A stretch of 64,000 bases of DNA, from assembly GCF_036370855.1 (NCBI RefSeq), contig NC_088112.1, positions 14,562,469 to 14,626,468 on the forward strand. Reading direction: 5' to 3'. Shown here piece after piece: positions 1-10,500 of the stretch. The notes under the pieces are model-generated. The model was not told the origin of the DNA, did not search any database, and saw only the letters and a program-made list of their open reading frames with translations. This DNA comes from Dromaius novaehollandiae (Eukaryota; Chordata; Aves; Casuariiformes; Dromaiidae). How positions within the stretch are numbered: position 1 is the stretch's first letter; the number at the start of each line of letters is the position of its first letter. The position numbers and the translations under genes were made by a program.

Positions 1-106
1 GCAGGGCATGGGCCTGTCCTGGCCACACTCCCTGCTCCCCGCGAGTCTGTTCGCTGCCCCTCACCACAGAGCACAGCGACACACCTCCTACAAACCCCCC
101 AACACC

Positions 107-112
107 TTTATT
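107..112 (-). terminator. NHP2: NHP2 poly(A) signal AATAAA
   Basis: A canonical AATAAA reads on the minus strand about 150 bases after the NHP2 stop codon, implying a short 3' UTR that ends near position 85-95. Bases 1-85 hold nothing I recognise. Confidence 0.85.
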
Positions 113-260
113 TGCCCCCATGGCACCCCCTGTGCTGCCCTCTCAGCAGTGTGGCTACAACCACCCTGGCTGGTGCCCGGCCCCGCAGATCAGGGCACAG
201 CCAGGAGCCCGTCGTGGCCACCCTGCATGCCTGCGGGCACTGCCAGTCCTGGCCGGCCCC

Positions 261-1728
261 TCACAGCGGAAGGGGAAGGGCCTCCACCTCCTCCAGGCAC
301 TCGTCGTAGGCCTCCTGGTACTCCTCGTGAGGCTTGATCATGATGACGCAGGTTGGGCGCTTCGAGCCGGCAGCAGCTCCCAGGTCCTGAGGGGACAGAG
401 GCCGTGGGTGACGCTGCAGGCCACCCTGGACACCCAGCTGGCCTGCTTCTACACCCTGCCTAACACGGGGCAGGCAGCTCTCCCAGCTCCTCGGGTCCAA
501 GCACTCTTTGCTTGAGCTTGGTATGCAAAGCCTCTCCCAGCTTGTCTTTACCTCCTGGGAGCAGGATACAGGGCTGACGTATATCAGAAACGCCTGGGCA
601 CCCGGCCTTATACACCTATTCTGTCCACGAGGTGAGCAGGAAGCCAGGCTTTGAAGAGCAGCCTGTACAGGGGGCAATGAGTAAACCCCCCCCAAACATC
701 AACCCTCCTGCTTTCTAGTCTAAAAAAATGAAGGATGTCTAATAAGCACAACATCTTGGCTATTTCCTCATTCCTTCAGGTCACCAGCTCAGAACTAAGG
801 GGGGAAATCTCTGCCCCCATGTGCTCCAGCACCAGTGCTGCTACCAGAGCTTCTCTACAAGGTGCAAAGATTCTGCGGTTCCACAATAAAATCATCCTAG
901 ATCAGAGCTGTGACCCCCTGTTCCTCTTGCCCTGAGAACGGACAAGCACTGGTGCTGGAGTGTTACCAGGGAACTCCTTTACCAAAATGCCGTATTTGTG
1001 CCTGTCTGTGGAAGGCTGCTGCTGCAGCATGGCTGGGGCTGCAGCTTGCTGGCTTGCTCAAGTGCTGGGCAGCCCCATCCCCTTACCGATTTGGAAGGGA
1101 CGTACGCGTAGGGGAGGCTCCTGTCCTCGCACATGATGGGGATGTGGCAGTACACCTCGATCGGCAGCGTATCACCAGCCAGCACCGTGATCCTGCAGGA
1201 GAGAGCCCATGTGAGCTGCCACCACGTCATGCCAGGGCCAGCAGGGCCGGGGGAGCGCTTACCCCTTCTCGCCCTTGTTGATGAACTTCTGCACCTCCTT
1301 CACGCCGCGACGGATCTGCTTGTGCTTGGCCGCTGTGCGAGAGACGTGACCGTGAGCTGGGCTGTGCCACACCGCCCCTGCCCGGCCTCATGGCCCCCAG
1401 CAGCCCCCCCTGGTCCTGGTTCCAGCCTGGCCCCCAGCAACCCCCCCCCCCCGGCTCCCGAGCCCAGTCCCCAGCAGCCCCCCCCGGTTCTGGTCCCGGC
1501 CCCCAGCAGCCCCTCCCACCCCCTGGCTCCCAGTCCCGGCCCCCAGCAGCCCTCCCCCCCCGGCTCCCTGGCCCGACCTTTCTTGATGCACTTGTAGAGC
1601 TTGCGCGTGAGCTTGCGCGAGGCGAGCGGCTGCGCGATGGGGTTCAGGTTGCCCAGCTGCTCCCGGTACGAGCGCTCCGGGGCGGACTCCGCCTCCGCCG
1701 CCGCCTCGGGCTGCTTCTCTCGCGCCAT
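261..1728 (-). CDS. NHP2: NHP2, H/ACA small nucleolar ribonucleoprotein subunit (complete, 4 coding exons)
   Basis: NHP2 is one of the four core proteins of H/ACA RNPs, which guide rRNA and snRNA pseudouridylation, and it also belongs to telomerase RNP. It acts in nucleoli and Cajal bodies. Coding exons in transcript order are 1728-1578, 1332-1263, 1192-1087 and 386-261, joined in frame by GT-AG introns to give 150 aa; I recall the human protein as 153. Seen: NPIAQPLASRKLTRKLYKCI in exon 1, the L7Ae-family RNA-binding core with VLAGDTLPIEVYCHIP and MCEDRSLPYAYVPSK in exon 3, and DLGAAAGSKRPTCVIM plus an acidic tail ending LPLPL in exon 4. The start ATG at 1728 has a strong context (GCC before, G after). 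The gene lies downstream of BRD8 on the same strand. The first 15 or so residues are Glu/Ala-rich and diverged from human, as usual for this tail. Identification is near certain. Confidence 0.97.
1390..1577. repeat. C-rich/G-rich minisatellite, about 37-bp period, in NHP2 intron 1
   Basis: The motif CCCCAGCAGCCCC and close variants recur at about 1394, 1431, 1468, 1500 and 1540, so the period is 32-40 bases over about five copies. On the NHP2 transcript strand this becomes runs of four or more G, which could form G-quadruplexes within the first intron. It fills most of intron 1 just before the exon 1 donor. Confidence 0.8.
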
Positions 1729-2150
1729 GGCCGCGCCGCACGCACCGCCGCTTCCCCTTCCGGGGCCACGCGCAGCCCGCCCCGCCCCCGGCGGCTCTGC
1801 GCCGGCCAATCGCCAGCGCCCCTGCCGGGCCCGCCCACCCCGCCGGCCAATGGCGAGCGGGCTCCTCTCCCGCCTGGCCGGAGCGCGTTCTGCGGGTGGT
1901 TCCCCGGGGAAGCCCTCCCGGGCGGGGCCGCGCGGCCGGGGCTCCCCAGGGTCCCTCCGCCCGCCGGCACCCCGCCCCGGGGCCCCCTCTCCCCTGGGTC
2001 CCCCTGCCCGCCCTCCCCGCCCCGGGTCCCCTCTCCCCCCTCCAGCCCTGCATCCCTTGTCCCGGGGATCCCCGCAGCCCTCCTCTCCCCGGGGTTCCCC
2101 CCTCCAGCCCGGGGTCCTGCCCCCATCCACCCTCCCCTAGAGCTGGGGCA
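1729..2150 (-). promoter_or_regulatory. NHP2: NHP2 CpG-rich promoter with two inverted CCAAT boxes
   Basis: The stretch upstream of the NHP2 start codon is strongly GC- and CpG-rich. Two CCAAT pentamers read on the plus strand at 1806-1810 and 1847-1851, i.e. inverted relative to NHP2, 41 bases apart and roughly 80-125 bases before the ATG. Both sit in a GCCGGCCAAT context, typical of NF-Y sites in housekeeping promoters. There is no TATA box. The transcription start probably lies between about 1740 and 1800. The outer part, 1900-2150, is C-rich low-complexity sequence with no recognisable coding exon. Confidence 0.65.
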
Positions 2151-2228
2151 TAGGGTCCCTCTCCCCGGGGCAGTTGGGTGCAGCAGGGGTGTCAAACACA
2201 GGCTGAAACAAGGTTTCCAACATCTACC

Positions 2229-2234
2229 TTTACT
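2229..2234 (-). terminator. BRD8: Possible poly(A) signal (AGTAAA) of the long BRD8 transcript
   Basis: No AATAAA reads on the minus strand between the BRD8 stop at 2734 and the NHP2 promoter. The best candidate is AGTAAA here, followed by T/G-rich sequence (TGTTGG, then TTGTTTCAGCCTGTGTTTG). It would give a 3' UTR of about 500 bases. Another AGTAAA lies near 2503. The choice is inference. Confidence 0.4.
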
Positions 2235-2733
2235 GGAAAACAGCCCCGGCCTCTCAGACACTGGTATGATAAAGGACATGGATGTCACAGGTCTGTGACC
2301 AGTCCTCACCCAGCTGAGGCAGAACAAGGACCTTAAACACTAAATCTACACCCAAACCTGAACACAGCACTGCTGTAAACATACAGTGAAGGCACCTAAA
2401 CAACAGAGCTCTTCTGCAGCACCAAAGTCTCATCAGTGAGACATTTGGATGGGGGCAGGCCCAGATTCACCTCAGCTGATAATGAAGATCATTTTCCCCC
2501 TCTTTACTCATTGCAGGGACGTGCTGCTTTTCCCAGCCAAGAAGGAAGGTTTCGCTTCCAGCTCCCCTCCTAGCAACTGCTTTGTTCTTTATCCCATCAA
2601 CCTGTCAAGCGCCACAAAGGGGTAACTAGGTCTGCAAAAGGCCATGGCTGCTGTGCCACCAGCCGGTCTCAGCCAGGCACAGAGCCAGGGAGACAACACT
2701 GCTCCGAAAGAAACAGGCCTCAGCCGTGGTTTG

Positions 2734-4590
2734 TTACCTTCTCCCCCAGCCCAGCCTGTCCCCAGAGCACAGGAGGGCTTCACCCAGCATCTGCAGCTGC
2801 TCCAAGACCTCTTGCTGCATTTCCACAGCCATGCGGTGTACGTGGTGGGTTGAGCTGTTGTACATCACTGCGTTCTGGAACATGAGCATGAGGTCGCGCT
2901 GGAACTGGACGCTGGTGTGAATGTGGCCCTTCGACAAGCTTCTCTTTATGCTGGTTAAATCCATGGGTCTACAAAAGACAAGCCAGAGCCAGGCATTCTT
3001 CAAGCTCTGCATGAACTTGCTTATTCTTTTTTCAGCACACAGCTATATTCAATCAATTTTATTGCTCATGACAGAGGGGGAGAGTGAGAAATTCTTGTCT
3101 TCTAAGTCAGACAAAAATAAGTTTAGCCAATGCGACACTTGCCATCCAATCAACTTGGTAAGCCACTAGCAATTAATTGTGAAAAAAGTTTGATGTTGAG
3201 CTCCAGAGAAGGCAAGCAGAGAGATTCTAGTAATCAGTCTTTGTGAAGTGAGCCCAGGTCTTAGTGGAGAAAAGAAAGGAAGATACTAAAATAGGTATCT
3301 ATTAAAACCCCCTAAAATCGAATGGTGCCACTAGCAAAAATAGCAGTGCTAGCAAGTGGAACACGATGGAGAATAAATATGACTTCTCTTATTTTGACAG
3401 AATGAGAAAATGAATGGCTGCAGAGAGGACAACTGTGACCAGAATAGAACATGACTCAGCTCTGAAAAATGCCCTTAATCTATCTGGGAAATATTCTTAT
3501 AATCCACTTCTCCACAGAAAGTAAAACATCTGGGCAGAAAGCAATGGGCAAGGAGGGAGTATTGACTGAAGCACCTTTTCCCAACCCCATGAGGGTAAGA
3601 GGGAGTTGGGCTGCAGAGGTGAGTCCCCTATCAGGCAGAGGGTAGAGCTGCAATGACTGTGCCTGCAACAGTGCGGTGCTGGCAAAGGACAGGAACAATC
3701 CATCTCAGTACCGGGGTCAGTACAGACTTGCAGGTCCTAATCACCTGGAAGGGAGTTTTATTAAAATGAATCAGTGGGAGACACTGCTGACAGCCAAGCT
3801 CTGCGGAGCACAAGGAAACACCCCTACTAGTCTCCAAGGTCAAGGCAGGGCAGAGGGACAGGAGGAAACACTACCATGTAGTTGGTATGGGACAGGGACC
3901 AGAGGCTGACCTTACTCAGTCTTTCCTGTTCCTGGTGTTGGGTACCAGAGAAAGCAGAGAAAACAGAAATCAACTAGAGAAGTCTTCCACAAACTCACCT
4001 CTTCACCACATCCTTGTATCCAGGGGCTTGTTTGTCTGACACTGCCTTCAGGAACAGGCCACTGTATCTACAGGGGCAAGCACAATGAATGACCTTTGAG
4101 TATCTCCAGGTGGAGGGCTGAAGACAACATTGCAACACGGACCTATGCTTGCCGCTCCCTGTCTGCCATGAGCCTGTTAGCAACACCCAGAACTTCAGCA
4201 GCTGGCACAGCCAGGCATGGGAGGAGGCTGAACCTCTTGCTGAACCTGGTTGTGATAGCAAGCAATAAAGGGGCTCTTCAGTGCACAGCAGCTGCCACAT
4301 GAAGGAGAGGAAGTAAATATGCAGAGTCTTCTCTCCAGCCTTGCAGCACACAGCTGCTCTTTCTGCAGTGACAGCCAGGGAGAGACAGGCCAGACTGCAA
4401 TAGCTGTCCTGAAGGGAAGGACAGGGCCTGGTGATATAGGAGCTGGAAATCAGGACAGCACATACAGGAGCCAGGCGAAGCCCAGCCCCTCATCCCCACA
4501 CACCTGTGACTGGCTATCATCTTCCAGATGGACAGGAGAGTCCTCTTGAAGAGCAAACGTTGCAGGGGGTTATCCCAGCTCAACTGCACC
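2734..4590 (-). CDS. BRD8: BRD8 exons 25-27: bromodomain 2 and C-terminus
   Basis: Exons are 4590-4504, 4067-3999 and 2968-2734. They encode RTLLSIWKMIASH, then FLKAVSDKQAPGYKDVVKRP, and DLMLMFQNAVMYNSSTHHVH, a full second bromodomain with its conserved Asn at about residue 1232. Exon sizes and phases mirror bromodomain 1 (exons 18 and 26 are both 69 bases). After helix C the frame reads on for 18 residues (MLGEALLCSGDRLGWGRR) to a TAA. This tail does not resemble the human one. The stop lies inside GTAACA, which could be a splice donor, and another donor-like GTGAAG lies 36 bases after the helix. The true C-terminus is therefore uncertain. Confidence 0.85.
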
Positions 4591-7500
4591 CTGCAGAGGG
4601 AATATACTGTCAGATCATCCCTGGGGACAGTTCCTCTGCTAATGCCCAACACATCCACTTGGATAAAGCTCACAGATCCTTTGCTGTAGCTACTCAGAGC
4701 ATCACAAGGCAAGATGGTAGAAGCATGCTGCGTCTGAATTCAGGACTTACTACCCAAGACACGGGAAGATGCAGGCCAATAGGCAGAAACAATAGCTGAG
4801 CTGAACAGCTCTAAAGAGCAGGATCAAGTTGTTGAGTTTTTGTTTGGTTTCTCATCCCAAGAAACCACTTTTTTCCTTTATAAAGGCATCCCAGGTAATC
4901 CCACCAGTGGCAGAGCCAACATGTGACATGCATACATCTGCCTAAAGGGAACTAGTAGTCTCTCTCACCCCAAAACACTTGTAGTCCCATACAGACAGCA
5001 CAAATTACCTCCTTCCCTCCTCTTCTTTTGGGGTATCTCACCTTCTTCAAGGTGACCTGGGTCATATACTTACTCTCATGTAGGCACCAGGAAACGGCTC
5101 TGTTATGCTGTCTCTGCAAGAGGGCAGACTGAACTACTTACAGCTGTGTGGAGGCAGGACTCACAGACCCCAAGGGGGAGGCTGCAGAGGTGCTATCTCT
5201 ATCATCTTGATTCAGGGGCTCACTAATCTTCTCTTGTAGACACACCTCACCTGCAGCTTCTTCCCTAGGTGCCTCTTGAGCCTTGTCCTGAAGAACAGAG
5301 AGAGAAAAAATGAGAGACAGCTGAAATGGCAGCCCATCACCTGGAATCCTTTATGTACAACCCAGCCTGCTGCATGCTCCCTTACTACAGCCCATCTCAG
5401 ATGAGAGTTAGCACTCTCTGCCCCATGCAGGAGCATGATGTTTGACCTAAGCTCTTCACACCTTCATCATGCTGCCAAGGACTTCAGTAACACTTGGGTC
5501 TGATCTCTCATAACCATCTCTAACTATTTCAAAGCACTGTGGTGCTGACTGGTCCCCAGCATTGTGTCAATCTTCTTGTCTAGGGAGAGTCATGGATGAA
5601 GAGAGGACATTCAGGAGCTGAGGTAAGACTGCTTTGAGACACAGACAAAAAGAACCTCTAGAACATAGCAGGGTTGCTTCCTCACAAACTCCTACACTGA
5701 AAATGACGGACAACAGACTCAGCCAGCAAGCAGAATAGTGCTGCTAACATAGTGATTTGCCAGTACAGTGCACAGGGTGAAAGAAGCATGAAGAGAGGAT
5801 TTTTTGGAGTCCAAGAGTGGAATTACACTGTACAAGGAGACCTGAGAATTCCTCAACAGGAGATCTGAAGCATGGAGCAGGCTCCTCAGAAAGAAAGTAG
5901 ACATTGTACTATACAGGGCTTTGATCACTGGTCAGACCCCTAGTGAATCGCCAGGTGTAACCCTGTCCTGGCTGAACAAGTAGAAATGACTTTCAGGGGT
6001 TCCCACATTTTCATCTCTCGTATCTAAGGTTGCAATGGAACAACTGTGTAGGCATCGAAAAAAATGGCACTGTTCTTCCTCTGTTGTTATATCTGTCTCA
6101 GCAACATCTTGCAGGCTGGTAAGAGCCCAGAGCCCCCTGGACAAGGCACTGCACAAACCCATGCTAGACAATGCCTGCCTCCAAGAGATGACAGTCTCCA
6201 GGAGCAGATGGTTATTGCTATCACATCCACGTGGGCCTGTAACCAGCCAAGCTGTGTGCTGCATAACACAGCAGTTAGAGCAAACCAAGTATTACCAGTT
6301 CTTCTGGTAATAAAAGCTTCTTTCCACTGTCAAGGAGCTCTTCCTACATCTGAGTGTTTGATCTGTAACAACCTTCCTGTTCATAAAGATCCATATTGAT
6401 ACATTAAAAGCATCCTTCCCTGCATACACTTCTTATGCATTCCCCTCACTCTGTCTCCTCCTCCCCACTTGGATCCTGGGACTTCCACATTTCTTCTCTA
6501 GAGCTGTTTTCCTGTATGATCTCTGCCCTCATCCAGGACCTAAGGATCTCTTAAGACCACCTCTCCCATACCTCTCTTTCTGGGAAATGCTTCTTCTCAT
6601 CTTCTTCTGCCAGGATCTGCAGCTGACTTCCTTCCACTTCTGAGACTGCTGACCCCATGGTCTTTTCCTGGCAGCTTATATTTTCCCCATCATTCTGTTT
6701 CCCAGAGCCACAAAAGTTCCAGTGACTCTGTGCTGAATCTGTGCTGCTAATGCAGAGAGGTTCCATTAAGTGGGTTACCTGCAACACAGAGGTTTATTGC
6801 TTCAAATTGTGAAGGCAAAAGAAGAAATAAGTAGCACAAATGCTATTTTTGCTTTCACTCACAAATGCTTTCCATTTTTAGGGCTCTTTGCACAATCTTC
6901 TGATGCAGCCCTGTGTTATTATTACAGTGTCAATTCACTGACATCTCAGTACTCTAGGGTAAGCTGTGTTCTGGCAAAGCAGCTGCCTGGCTGTGGTGCC
7001 AGGTTTAAATAGGAGCAAGTGAGCTCAGGGCATTTGCTCCTCTGCCAGGATACTGCCATGCATCAGGATGGTGGAGGTACTGAAAACAGTATTTCAGGAG
7101 GGCCTGAGTCATGCAGCCCCCATTCCTGTAATCCAGCAGACCTACCTCTGAGAGGAACTGGAGAAGGCTGTCACACTGAGTCTCCACCTTTTGGCAGTCT
7201 TCACTGTCATCCTCCCAGAGAGACTCACTGAACTCCTGCTTGCAGTCTTCCTCTTGGCTGCTCTCCTCTAGCTCCCCTATGGCTGTCTCTTCGGTATTCC
7301 TCCAGCTCCCCACTTCTAGATCCAAGCTTGAATCCCAGCTGAGAAGAGACTGGAAGTCACTTGTCTTCTCAGACTCACTGAGAGACTCCGTCTCAGACCC
7401 CCAACACACCCAGGCATGGCCCATCTGCAAACAAACATAAAGAGAGATACAGCAATTTCTTTGTATCCTGGTCCAGAACTGCAAACTCCAGTTCACATCC

Positions 7501-10500
7501 TGACATCCTCAGAGACCCAAAGCATGGGGAAAACACTGCGAGGCAGGCAGCCTGCTCCTGAGCCCATGCTACGCAGCAGGGCTGCAGCTCCACAAAACCA
7601 ACTCATTTCTGAGCAACTGAATCTCAGGTTTTATAGTGCCCTTGCTGTGCTCCCCTCGCGCCTGGGGGTCAGTGGGTTACTGTGCCTGGGGGATGCTGGG
7701 CAGGTTTGGAGCACGCAGCTTTGTCTGATGCTGCTTGTTAAAGGTGCTGAAGGCTGCCGGCAGCAAGCACAAAGTGCTGGGGCTCGTGAGCTCGTGGTAG
7801 TTGTTGCGAACAGTTGATGAGTCCAAGGACAATCACTGAAACTCCCTTTGCTGCTTGGTAAGAACTTCTAAAATTGTAAATAACTTATTGTAAACAGTAC
7901 AGAAACTTCCTTCTGACAGATGTGATTTAATTGGATGGTGGTTTCCTGCGTACCTGACCAGAAGAATTATAACCTTGAACAGTCACACACTGACAGGAGA
8001 CACTTCTACGCACATGTTGGAAAATAAAAATTAGCACTCTTTTGAAAAGGAGGAAACCATTTGTTTCATCTTTGTTCATTAGTCTATGCCCTAGTCTTTT
8101 TGACTGTATGAACCCACTATGAACCCTGCAGAGTCTGGGGAATTGGCTGTGGAATCACAGTAACAACAGTAAATGGCTATTAAGAAAATCTGTTTTGCCA
8201 CTGAACTCACCTGCCTGGATGCTGTACCTGTGGAGAACCCTAGGCATTCATCAGCTGTGTTTTTATGGTTTTCAGTTAATTACGTGCAACCTAATTTTTC
8301 CAGGGTTTTGAGCAAGCATATTGCTCACTGACTTCCTTTCAAATTCTCAGGACTGCTAGCACAGTTGCAAACACAGCCTACAGGGCATAACTGGGAAAAA
8401 TTAAGAATCCACTGGGTTTGGGATGACAAAACTCGTTTGCTTATATTACGAACTTAATAACCAGAACTAAGAGCAGAAAGGCCATACTTCCGAAACCCCT
8501 TTCAAAGGTAACTTCAGCAGAAGCAGATGAAATCTGATGAGGTAACAGGTAATATTACCTGCTCTCAGCTTCCAGTTAAAGGAGTTGGGCAAACTATGAT
8601 TTCATCTCTGAGCAGTAACCATGCCTAAAGCACTTTACTGCACGATCAGCAGAGCTGGCTGCACAAGCGTAGCCAGCTACCACAGCTCAGCTAAAGAACA
8701 GAAAAGCCTTAGGCTAGGGTAATCCAATCACTCGTGATCATCTCTCTGTACTTCAGCTGAGAGGGATAAGCATTTTAAAATCAGCAAGCTGAGGAAACGT
8801 GGGCAGAAGCACTGATTAAGAAGGTCTTTGGCCTTACATTCAGTTTTACCAAAGCTTGGAATACTCGAGATGCTAGAGAGTGGAAGAGCAGCATTAGTGC
8901 AGGGCGAGCAGGATGAGTGAAATAATTGCAGTCCACTTAGTTTCATACCAATTCCATACAAAATATAAGGGACAGAGAAATACAGAATTCAACTTTTAAT
9001 GAAGAACTGCCTGACAGACTTTACGTAAGTTGCCAACAAGGAATCGTCATCCGAAGGGAAAGTTTTAGTTCAGTTTGCGGAGATTAGACACTGTGCAACC
9101 AAGAAGCTGTTAGAAGTAAAAAGACAGCCTTTAAAGGGAATTTACATGTCAAAAGAAGAAAAATGATAAAAGCCTGAACTCTAGCAAATGAAATGCAAAA
9201 TTCACAGTAAAGTAAACCTCCCTCAAAAAACCTGAGTAAGTTTGCTAAAGACATAAAAGCAAATAATAACAACAAACCTCATCAAAAAACATCAGTACAC
9301 CTACCAGATGATCAGTGGGGACGACATACAATCCGTGCCAACATCTCAAGAGAAAATAGGGCCAGTTGGAAAAACCAAATTAATCATCATTATCAGCCGT
9401 TGCCACAGAAGAGATCATAAATATCCAAAACAGAGACTTTTTCTTAGGATGGGTGTGGGGGACTGCTTCTAATTAAAATGTGAACAGGGGAGGTTTTAAA
9501 ACAATTTGATGGCAGGAGTAAACCTTAAAACTAGTTAGCATTCACTCATGCGTCCTAAAGAAGCTTTAGTATGACATGACCAAACCTGTCACTTATTATC
9601 CACAGCACAAGACCGGAAAGGGGCAATTGTGCTTTCTCTCTTTAAGAAGGTGGACGTTGAGAGCTGCAGCACAGCAAGTCTGAGCTCTGTACCAGACAGA
9701 TTACTAGAAAATATAATGAAGAACAGAATTAGTAGTCAGAGCATGAGATGATGAATTGGGAAAGAGGCTACATGGCTCTGTAAAGCAAAATCATATCTTA
9801 CATTTTTAATTATCTTAAACAAGGTCATTAAAGGCTCTTAAATTGTCACGGGACAAGAGGAAAGGCTCTTTGAAGGAAAAACACCTAGTTAAGAGAAGAA
9901 ACCAAGGGAGGAATGAACAGCAATTCTTTCCACAATGAAAGCACGTTACTAGTGGGACATGCTGCAACTTCAATTATTCAACCCAGACAAACATGGTCAA
10001 GGTGTTACAGAGGAGATGGAGCCAGACTCCTCTCAGTGGTGAACAGTGAAAGGACAGGAGGCAATGATCACAAGCTGCGGCAAAAGAAATTCAGACTGGA
10101 TATAAAGTAATCATTTAGTCCATGAGAGTGAATAAACAGCAAAACAAGTTACTCCATGAGGCTGTGGAATCTCCATCCTTGGAGATTTTCAAAACTTGAC
10201 TAGACAAGTCTCTGAGCAACCTGATCTACCTTTGAAGCTAGTGCTGCTTTGTGAAGCAGGTTGGACTAGATGATCTTCAGAGGCCCTTTCCAACCTAAAT
10301 TGTTCTGTAAAATATCAAAAAGCAAAAGAACCCTGCAACTTGTTCCATGAGCTTAACAACCTCTAATCTCTAGAAATTGAGACCAGAAATTTGTGCCCAA
10401 TTTCAATAGTGAAAGCCATTAACCAGTAAGCAAATCAAGCAAAGGAGTGGATTCTGCATTTTTACCATCAGATGTAGAATGACTGTTAGTGGAAATATAC

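Noticed and set aside
1300-2327. Several long Pro/Arg/Gly-rich open frames on both strands (up to 302 residues)
   Set aside because: These are shadows in the CpG-rich NHP2 promoter and the C-rich minisatellite, where stop codons are rare. Only the NHP2 exon 1 frame is supported.
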